Shown here piece after piece: positions 32,228 to 37,819 of a stretch of 37,819 nt of DNA. A model generated the notes under the pieces. It was not told the DNA's origin, searched no databases, and was given only the letters and a program-made list of their open reading frames with translations. Origin of the DNA: Verrucomicrobiota bacterium (GTDB lineage Bacteria > Verrucomicrobiota > Verrucomicrobiia > Chthoniobacterales > Terrimicrobiaceae); assembly GCA_026398285.1 (NCBI GenBank), contig JAPLTI010000183.1, forward strand, positions 1 to 37,819, in the 5' to 3' direction. A program made the translations under genes and the position numbers. The first letter of the stretch is position 1; each line of letters starts with the position of its first letter.

Positions 32228-33328
32228 ATGTCTGCATTTCCCGCATCCATACAAACGAGCCTTCGTCGTATGAGCCGCCTCATTTTTGCGGCTGCATTTC
32301 TTGCCATACCATTGATAGCCGCCACGGCACTGCTTCTGCCGGTGGATGAAAAAGTCCCCGCCACAGGCGTTGTGCGGGCGCAGGAGGACGTGCATGTTTT
32401 TTCGCCTCAGGATGGACTCCTCGCCGGCATCCGCTCCCCGGAGGGCAGCAATGTCAAAAAAGGAGATGTTCTCTTTGAACTCGATTCCATCTTGCATGCC
32501 CAGCGACTCGCATCGGCCGAGGCCTCACTCGCCGAAGCCCAGGCCACATTTCATCTCAGGGAGGCCCAACTTCAAAAGACGAGCGGGCTCCCCTTGCCAA
32601 AGGAATTCTGGCATGTGCCTGAGGAACTCAAGCAGGCCAATGAGCGTCTGGCCCTCGCAGAGAGAGAGTGCGCCCGCTACGAAACCCTTTCTAGGACAGG
32701 CGGGGCGAGCCGTCAGGACTACGACCGCACCCTTGCGCAGCGAGAGGTCGCCCGAGGTGAAGTGGAGAAAATCCAGGAAAAGCTCGATGTCCTCAGCCGT
32801 GGCTACCGCGAGCAGGTCATCGCCGAAGCCGAGGCTGAAACCGCCGCCGCAAAAGCCGTCGTGAGCCGGTGGAAGGTCAAGAGGGACAACGCCTCCGCCT
32901 TGGTCGAACGCTGCTTCATCCGCGCCTCCGAGGACGGCACGGTCACCCTTGTGCAAAAACGCCGCCCTGGTATGCCCGTCACCGCAGGTGAGAAGCTGGC
33001 CCACATCTCCCGAGGCCCCGCCAACCGCGTGAAAATCTTCCTCGCCGAAGAAAAAATCATCCGCGTCGCCCCCGGCCAGCAAGTCATCATGCGTCCGCTC
33101 TCCATCCCCTGGTTCAAATACGGCCATGCCCACGGCACGCTGCGAAACGTATCCACCGAACCCTCCTTGCCCGATGGAAACCAAACTGGCCCTCAACGCT
33201 ACGAGGCCACAGTCGATATCACCGATTCCCCCGTCCCTCTAGCTCTTGGCTCAACCGTCGATGCCGACGTCATCCTACGCCGCCGCCCCCTCTGGCAGCT
33301 CCTCCTTCCAGCCGTCCTCGATCGTTGA
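32228..33328 (+). CDS. HlyD/membrane-fusion-type periplasmic adaptor
   Basis: The 366-residue product has one N-terminal membrane helix (about residues 16-38, RLIFAAAFLAIPLIAATALLL) that anchors it with the rest in the periplasm. VPATGVVRAQEDVHVFSPQDGLLAG begins the barrel and biotinyl-lipoyl halves. A helical hairpin (about 95-215) follows, rich in Glu, Ala and Arg coiled-coil heptads, then FIRASEDGTVTLVQKRRPGMPVTAGEKLAHI, the second lipoyl half, and a beta barrel. Such adaptors link an inner-membrane exporter to an outer-membrane channel. It directly follows the ABC exporter. No outer-membrane factor is encoded nearby. Confidence 0.82.
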   Translation: MSAFPASIQTSLRRMSRLIFAAAFLAIPLIAATALLLPVDEKVPATGVVRAQEDVHVFSPQDGLLAGIRSPEGSNVKKGDVLFELDSILHAQRLASAEASLAEAQATFHLREAQLQKTSGLPLPKEFWHVPEELKQANERLALAERECARYETLSRTGGASRQDYDRTLAQREVARGEVEKIQEKLDVLSRGYREQVIAEAEAETAAAKAVVSRWKVKRDNASALVERCFIRASEDGTVTLVQKRRPGMPVTAGEKLAHISRGPANRVKIFLAEEKIIRVAPGQQVIMRPLSIPWFKYGHAHGTLRNVSTEPSLPDGNQTGPQRYEATVDITDSPVPLALGSTVDADVILRRRPLWQLLLPAVLDR

Positions 33329-33334
33329 GCTTTC

Positions 33335-33396
33335 TGTAGCGGCGGTCTGCGACCGCCGATGGCCAAAGATTCGGCGCTCATAGAGACGCCGCTACA
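33335..33396. repeat. REP-like palindromic element
   Basis: A 62-base element lies in the gap between two convergent genes. Its ends form an inverted repeat: TGTAGCGGCG (33335-33344) and CGCCGCTACA (33387-33396). Inside is a perfect hairpin, GGCGGTC (33341-33347) with GACCGCC (33351-33357), and a second imperfect one around GCGCTCATAGAGACGC. This two-hairpin shape is that of dispersed REP/BIME-type repeats; I recall similar sequences in verrucomicrobial genomes. It may also stop transcription from both sides. Confidence 0.65.
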
Positions 33397-33410
33397 AATG
33401 AAACCGAGCG

Positions 33411-34718
33411 CTATTTCTGCTTCCCCGCCTGACGCTCTGCGGCGATTTCATGGAGGTGTTTTTGGAAGGATGGGAATTTCTGCAGGATTTCACCCAGCGT
33501 TGTTCGGTTCAGCGTGTAGAGATCGACATAATCCACTGCGCGGACACAGGCGTTGCGCGGTTGATTCATGAGCAGGGCTGTTTCCCCGAAATAACTTCCC
33601 GGCGAGAGCGTGGCGAAGACCGTGTTGCCATCGCTGGAGACGACCTCCACATGACCAGTGCTGATAAAATACATGCTGTCGCCGACATCGCCTGTGCGAA
33701 AAACATAATCACCTGGAGTGAATATGGCTGGCTTGAGGTGCATGAGTAATTCCTCCACCAATGCATCACCCGCGCCCTCAAAAATAGGCACTTTTTCCAG
33801 CATCGATTTATTCGTAAAAATCGAAACCTTGAGCTTGAGCGAATCCGGTAAATCAGCCAGCACATGGGCCTCGCTGTATCCACGGCGTGATTCCCAGAGG
33901 TAGTCGTAGTAACTGCGAATCTGCTTCTGAAGATCGAGCGGGATTTTTCGGAATCGCATGAATGTATTAATTTCATCCATTTGCTCCGAAAACTTTTTCC
34001 GCGCTGAGTCCAAATTCGCAATCAAACTCGCAAAAATAGCGATGACATAGCCATAAAGTCCGGCGCCGATGACCTCCACCGAAATGGTAAAAATCGTCTG
34101 CATCGGCGTGACAGGTGTCACATCGCCATAGCCGATGGTCGCAATCGTCGTGACCGCCCAGTAGAAGCTTCGCAGGTAAAGTAGCCCCTTTTCGGAAGTC
34201 CACTCGGGGCCGATATTTCCAGCACCAAGAGCAATCCATGCACATGTCGCAAAGTGGGCGAAAAGCGTGACCCAGAAGCCGAGGAAAATCATCCGCAGCA
34301 CGCTGGCGTTCATGACATTTTCCTTCGCCAGCTTCTGCATGAAGCTCGCGATGTGAGCCAACCTCAGCAATCGCAGCAGCCGGACTCCTTCCCAAGCTGG
34401 GCCAAAAATAGCCCATGGAAAAATCGATAACAGGTCCAGAATAAACCAACCCTTCAGATAATGAATCGCGATGCCCTTCCGCGAGTTCACAAGCTGCCCA
34501 TTCACATGCACGGGCGTGATAAAATTCAACACCATGTCCGCACAGAAAAAGGCGGTGGTGATTAATTCCACAGCCAGCAGCACGCCCGTGAGCGGAATTT
34601 GCAAAGCCAATCGAAGCGTGGTTTCTACTGCCGCCACCACCGTCACGAACAAAATAAAAGCATCCCACACCTGCTTAGGCCGGCCATCCGGATTGATAGT
34701 GAGTGATTCTGTTTTCAT
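33411..34718 (-). CDS. voltage-gated-type potassium channel with cyclic-nucleotide-binding domain
   Basis: The 435-residue protein has the plan of HCN/CNG/KCNH-like channels: six membrane helices in residues 18-225 and an S4-like helix (EGVRLLRLLRLAHI, 110-123). The K+ selectivity filter TIATIGYGDVTP lies near 191-202. A C-linker helix bundle follows (RKKFSEQMDEINTFMRFRKIP), then a C-terminal cyclic-nucleotide-binding domain (about 305-420). In the phosphate-binding cassette FGETALLMNQPRNACVRA, Glu and Arg are kept but the usual Thr/Ser after Arg is Asn. Prokaryotic relatives are cAMP-gated K+ channels such as SthK. It is alone, convergent with the adaptor gene across the REP-like element. 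Confidence 0.92.
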   Translation of the reverse strand: MKTESLTINPDGRPKQVWDAFILFVTVVAAVETTLRLALQIPLTGVLLAVELITTAFFCADMVLNFITPVHVNGQLVNSRKGIAIHYLKGWFILDLLSIFPWAIFGPAWEGVRLLRLLRLAHIASFMQKLAKENVMNASVLRMIFLGFWVTLFAHFATCAWIALGAGNIGPEWTSEKGLLYLRSFYWAVTTIATIGYGDVTPVTPMQTIFTISVEVIGAGLYGYVIAIFASLIANLDSARKKFSEQMDEINTFMRFRKIPLDLQKQIRSYYDYLWESRRGYSEAHVLADLPDSLKLKVSIFTNKSMLEKVPIFEGAGDALVEELLMHLKPAIFTPGDYVFRTGDVGDSMYFISTGHVEVVSSDGNTVFATLSPGSYFGETALLMNQPRNACVRAVDYVDLYTLNRTTLGEILQKFPSFQKHLHEIAAERQAGKQK

Positions 34719-34874
34719 AAAAAGCTGCGCAGGAATTCAACCCGAGCTGTGGGGCCTCCGTTCCGAATCTCCTGCAGATCAAGCAAGCGAACTCCAGCGC
34801 GCCTTGTAGTGAAAAAGTCGAAAGCGCTCAAGTATTGGTTTGCGAGCCGCCCAGCGCGCCGCTCGCTACTGGCT

Positions 34875-35810
34875 TTAAAGCGAGGAGGTTTTTAAAAAAT
34901 TCAGTATCACTTGCTCGGCGGAAGCGGCGGCTTCGGGAACGAGGCCGTGTTGCATATGGAAGCCGTGCGGCATTTTCTCGCCGATATGGAGTTGCACCGG
35001 GGCACCTGCGCTGCGGGCCCGCTTCGCAAAATCGACCCCATCGTCACAGAGGGTGTCATCTTCTCCCACGATCACAAGGGTTTGAGGTAGACTCCGCAGA
35101 TCGCCATGGGCCGGACTCGCGCATGGATCCGTCCAAAGCTCTTGATCCGGGGCATAAATGGCGCGCTGGAAGGCGAGAAGTTCGAGGCCATTGTAGGGAT
35201 GATCCTTCCCAGAGCGTCTCATGGAGGCGTGTTTTTCGAGTTCGAGGTCCAATACGCCACAGTTCAGCATCAATTTGTTGGGAAGGTGTTTGCCCTGGCT
35301 ACAGCAGAAAAACCAGAGTGCGGCAGCTAAATTGGCACCCGCCGAGTCACCACCCACCGTGATCTCGCCAGCGAACATTTTTTTCATGGCGAGAAAAACG
35401 CCGACGCAATCATGCAAAGCGCAGGGGTATCTATCCTCCGGAGCCAGCCGGTAATGAACGGCTGCCACCGTCTGCCCAGATAAAGCCGCTATGCGTTTGG
35501 CCCAGCCGATGTGTTTTCCTGCAGCGGGCGCAATCCATCCGCCACCATGCAAATACACAAAAGCATGGGGCGATTCTTCCGGTGGCGTGCAAAGTGTCAC
35601 CCGCACATCGATCCCGGCATCAAGCGAAGGTAGGCAGATGTCCGAGGCTTCGACCTCAGGGAAATCGTTCAGGCTGGGATGGTCTTTCTTTCCCCACAAT
35701 TCGCGAATCTCCGCCACCCAGCGATCGCGCATGGGAACTCCCGGCACCAGCTGGCGATACAAATCCGCCGCCGGCCCACTCAGCATCTCTTTCGTGAGCG
35801 CGTTTCTCAT
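34875..35810 (-). CDS. alpha/beta hydrolase, hormone-sensitive lipase (HSL) type esterase
   Basis: The 311-residue esterase has the HSL-family signature: oxyanion loop VYLHGGGWIAPA near 85-96, VHYRLAPEDRYP near 118, and nucleophile elbow GGDSAGANLAAAL near 152 with the catalytic Ser. The acid Asp is in LVIVGEDDTLCDDG near 245 and the His in HGFHMQHG near 281. Such enzymes cut short acyl esters in the cytoplasm. The start at 35810 overlaps the stop of the upstream P-loop kinase gene (ATGA on the minus strand); an in-frame ATG at 35888 would lie deep inside that gene and adds nothing family-like. Confidence 0.87.
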   Translation of the reverse strand: MRNALTKEMLSGPAADLYRQLVPGVPMRDRWVAEIRELWGKKDHPSLNDFPEVEASDICLPSLDAGIDVRVTLCTPPEESPHAFVYLHGGGWIAPAAGKHIGWAKRIAALSGQTVAAVHYRLAPEDRYPCALHDCVGVFLAMKKMFAGEITVGGDSAGANLAAALWFFCCSQGKHLPNKLMLNCGVLDLELEKHASMRRSGKDHPYNGLELLAFQRAIYAPDQELWTDPCASPAHGDLRSLPQTLVIVGEDDTLCDDGVDFAKRARSAGAPVQLHIGEKMPHGFHMQHGLVPEAAASAEQVILNFLKTSSL

Positions 35811-36424
35811 CGTGCTGCCATCTTCGCGGAATTCACTTCGTCCATCGCCGCCTGCAATTGATCCAAGCGCTGCTCCCTCGGACCCCACAACTCCACCAGG
35901 AGCGGACCATTCCTTTCCGGCAAAACCTGAAACCGGCCCTCGCGATATATTTGTTTGAAAATGGCATCCACTTCATCGCGATAAGCATGATCGACGGGCC
36001 GGATGCCATCCGCTTCCATCTCGACAGGCCAGGCGTCGGATTTCGGCACAAATGCCAGAATGTCCAAATGATCCAGCGATTCCCGCACGGCAGGAACCAT
36101 CGACTCCACAAAAACCTCGTCGATATCCGTGCTGCCTTGGTCCGCCGTGTATTGGGAATAAGCGATATAATCCACCGGCGCGCGGTCAAAAATCACATCA
36201 TCCGTCCATTCGCCATACCGATGAATCCGACTGATGTTGTAATACATCTGAATGCCGTTGTGCAGCTTCGTGGAGGCATCACGGAAGAGAATTTCATACG
36301 GTCCATAAAGCCCCAGCGCACGGTAAGGCTCCTCCTCGCGAAGGAACACAGGATTTTTTGTAACCCACTCGTTGACAACAGTCGATTTCCCCAAGGAATG
36401 GGATCCTGATATGGCGATGCGCAT
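35807..36424 (-). CDS. NadR/AAA_28-like P-loop nucleotide kinase
   Basis: The 205-residue protein starts at once with a Walker A loop, ISGSHSLGKSTVVNEW (residues 5-20). VIFDRAPVDYIAYSQY near 78 is a Walker B/DRxPxD segment like that of nicotinamide riboside kinase of the NadR group and related AAA_28 ATPases. There is no nucleotidyltransferase domain. It may phosphorylate a nucleoside or similar small molecule in the cytoplasm; the substrate is not known. It is translationally coupled to the HSL esterase downstream. A strong terminator lies just upstream on the same strand, so it starts its own transcript. Confidence 0.75.
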   Translation of the reverse strand: MRIAISGSHSLGKSTVVNEWVTKNPVFLREEEPYRALGLYGPYEILFRDASTKLHNGIQMYYNISRIHRYGEWTDDVIFDRAPVDYIAYSQYTADQGSTDIDEVFVESMVPAVRESLDHLDILAFVPKSDAWPVEMEADGIRPVDHAYRDEVDAIFKQIYREGRFQVLPERNGPLLVELWGPREQRLDQLQAAMDEVNSAKMAAR

Positions 36425-36472
36425 GGTCGAATTTGTTTGCCATAGCCTGCACCTTCAAAACCGATTGGAAAT

Positions 36473-36525
36473 GAAAAACTCGCCTCCGGCAGCGAACGAC
36501 TGCGCCGCCAGAGGGGCGATTTTTC
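36473..36525 (-). terminator. Rho-independent terminator after the exported CxxCH protein gene
   Basis: Read on the minus strand, GAAAAATCGCCCCTC pairs with GAGGCGAGTTTTTC with one bulge. Inside them CGGCGCAG and CTGCCG form the top of the stem around TCGTTCG. The 3' arm ends in a T5 run and CATTT. It begins about 10 bases after the stop at 36535. Confidence 0.75.
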
Positions 36526-36534
36526 AGATGCGGA

Positions 36535-36915
36535 CTATTTCAACTTGGCAAGAAACATGCACGATTCGCCTTTGGCGTTGACGATATCCATTTTGAGTTC
36601 AGGTCCGCCGCTCTTCCCTGTCGGATTTTTCCAGACGACTTTGTAATGCTTGTGACAATCCTTGCACTCGATCATCGCCCCCTCGGCGCACAATTGCTTG
36701 GCGTGTTTCTCGTCTTTCACATCAATGATCGTAATGGTGTCCGACGCCTTGCACACGAGGACGAGTTGGGATTTCGGGCCGAGCTTCTCGACATCGGATT
36801 TTTTGTCGATGATTTCCAAAGCCGGTCCGCCTTTCCATGCTGGAAGCGCCATGGCGGATGACATGAAGAGCGCGCATAGGGATGCTGTGAGGGTGAGAGA
36901 TTTTAGGGTTTTCAT
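36535..36915 (-). CDS. small exported protein with CxxCH motif
   Basis: The 126-residue product has a signal peptide (MKTLKSLTLTASLCALFMSSAMA, cleavage before LPAWKGG). The mature part of about 100 residues contains LVLVCKASDTITIIDVKDEKHAKQLC in pattern and a MIECKDCHKHYKVVW segment. CKDCH is formally a heme-c attachment motif, but the second half of the protein has no distal Met/His pattern I can be sure of, so it may be a metal or disulfide site instead. Three other cysteines are present in the mature protein. The ATG at 36915 is chosen since the signal peptide begins there. Function unknown. Confidence 0.7.
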   Translation of the reverse strand: MKTLKSLTLTASLCALFMSSAMALPAWKGGPALEIIDKKSDVEKLGPKSQLVLVCKASDTITIIDVKDEKHAKQLCAEGAMIECKDCHKHYKVVWKNPTGKSGGPELKMDIVNAKGESCMFLAKLK

Positions 36916-37080
36916 TGTGTTGGTTTCTGCGCCGCAAACATCGGCACGCGGCCCTACGTCCGCCAATGGGGTCTTTCCCGCAGACTGCGCCAGAGCTGCG
37001 GTTCCGGTTCTCCTCAAATGAATCCTATCGATGGGCGATCACCCCATTTCGAAGCGGGTCGAGCCATCCGATCTTGGGCT

Positions 37081-37515
37081 ATGAAAATTTCGATCCTTCT
37101 GCTGTCTGGCGGGCTTGCCGGAACCATGGCTATGACACTTTTCCTCTTGCTCCCCCGCTGGCTGGGCCGCGTTCATGTGGATGTCATACAAGCCGGAGGA
37201 TCATTGGTTGTCGGCTCGGGCAAGCCGTTCGCGTTTCCAGTCGGATTGGCCATCCACATCGCGATGGGTATCGGCTTCGCATTCGTCTACTCCGCATTTC
37301 TGAGTCTCTCCTCGCTGCCATTTAACGCCCTCACCGGCTTGCTGCTCGGCAGCATCCACGGCGTCATAGCCATGTTGCTGGTCTCGATTTTGATCATGGA
37401 ACACCACCCTGAGCCCCGATACCACGACCGAGGCCCCTCCACCGGCCTCGCCCAACTCGGAGCCCACATGCTCTACGGAACTATCGTCGGCTCGGTCGTG
37501 GCTTTGTTGCGTTAG
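37081..37515 (+). CDS. hypothetical small membrane protein
   Basis: The 144-residue product has four hydrophobic segments (about 5-25, 43-70, 75-98 and 125-143). Between the third and fourth lies a His/Pro-rich loop, MEHHPEPRYHDRGP. GTMAMTLFLLLPR and LGAHMLYGTIVGSVVALL are the most regular membrane helices. I do not recognise a family with certainty. The ATG at 37081 starts the first helix; an ATG at 37018 is in frame but would add 21 charged residues. Its 3' end overlaps the convergent partial gene by 35 bases. Confidence 0.65.
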   Translation: MKISILLLSGGLAGTMAMTLFLLLPRWLGRVHVDVIQAGGSLVVGSGKPFAFPVGLAIHIAMGIGFAFVYSAFLSLSSLPFNALTGLLLGSIHGVIAMLLVSILIMEHHPEPRYHDRGPSTGLAQLGAHMLYGTIVGSVVALLR

Positions 37516-37819
37516 CCAATCGCTCCGCCCCCCGCGCGGCAGCGCGCTCGTTCTCTTGGAGGGACATCCTCAGGCATGTCCCATTTCTCTCGATCAGCTT
37601 CGCAACCTCATCGATGACCAACCTCACCTTGCGTGACGGCAACGCTCCCTTGAGACGCCGCTGCGCGGCTGAATAATGGTGTTGCCCGTCATGATAATCA
37701 CGGGGGATTTTTTCAAGATAATCAGCGAGGATGAGGGCTGATTTTGCGTGGTCTGGGCGAGGGTTGCTTTCAAATTGAGAGCGGGGATCAGCAGCAAAGA
37801 GGCGGGCTGGGCCGGAGGT
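37481..37819 (-). CDS. C-terminal part of an unidentified protein, N-terminus beyond the window
   Basis: A frame of 112 codons is open from the right edge to a TAG at 37481-37483. The translation is hydrophilic and helical with protein-like composition: DPRSQFESNPRPDHAKSAL, then LADYLEKIPRDYHDGQHHYS, then VRLVIDEVAKLIERNGTC. No domain is recognised. I call it a gene because the frame fills the remaining space and has a balanced residue mix; it could still be chance in GC-rich DNA. It is convergent with the small membrane protein and overlaps its last 35 bases. Confidence 0.45.
   Translation of the reverse strand, partial: TSGPARLFAADPRSQFESNPRPDHAKSALILADYLEKIPRDYHDGQHHYSAAQRRLKGALPSRKVRLVIDEVAKLIERNGTCLRMSLQENERAAARGAERLANATKPRPSRR

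Overview
The window looks like a piece of a Gram-negative, GC-rich bacterial chromosome. The gene set (HU/IHF-type DNA-binding protein, CDP-paratose-type epimerases, a bacterial deoxyhypusine synthase homologue, a LolA-type carrier, a flagellin relative, a cyclic-nucleotide-type potassium channel and a REP-like palindrome) fits Verrucomicrobiota best. That placement is inference from remembered sequence style, not from a marker gene. About 37 genes are densely packed, many with 4-base ATGA overlaps, and I see no rRNA, tRNA, CRISPR array, prophage or insertion sequence.

Left part (1-9.9 kb): a partial alpha/beta hydrolase, an exported protein, a CorA metal channel and a ribbon-helix-helix protein. 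A four-gene run follows: FAD oxidoreductase with a broken frame, TIM-barrel sugar isomerase, flippase-like membrane protein and RibD-type reductase. Next come an exported Thr-Pro-tailed protein and a lone, short flagellin relative with a very good sigma-28-type promoter. A tandem pair of CrcB/Fluc fluoride channel genes and an HU/IHF protein with a strong hairpin terminator close this part.

Middle part (9.9-24.7 kb): on the minus strand a DUF885 peptidase, an AGCS amino-acid symporter and the plsY-gpsA-glycosyltransferase run (phospholipid and envelope synthesis). On the plus strand a PIN toxin-antitoxin pair, a tiny kinase-like protein overlapping a PP2C phosphatase, leuA, and two CDP-paratose-type epimerases separated by a Phd/RelE-type toxin-antitoxin pair. 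Then come a CPBP-type membrane protease and glutamine-dependent NAD synthetase.

The only long gene-free stretch (24.73-25.08 kb) is the most striking piece of DNA here. It has three perfect copies of a 10-mer related to DnaA boxes, near-matches, an AAG trinucleotide run and a 78% AT block, all of which look like a replication origin or other DnaA-binding locus. Next to it is a deoxyhypusine synthase homologue that has lost an internal segment and its frame.

Right part (26-37.8 kb): metF leads into a tight operon of acyl carrier protein, FAD oxidoreductase, AMP-forming acyl ligase and LolA-like carrier, followed by an MsbA-type ABC exporter and an HlyD-type adaptor. Together these look like a small carrier-protein-based pathway for making and exporting a lipid-like product. 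The window ends with a REP-like palindrome, a CNBD potassium channel, an HSL-type hydrolase overlapping a NadR-like P-loop kinase, an exported CxxCH protein, a small membrane protein and a fragment of a further gene.
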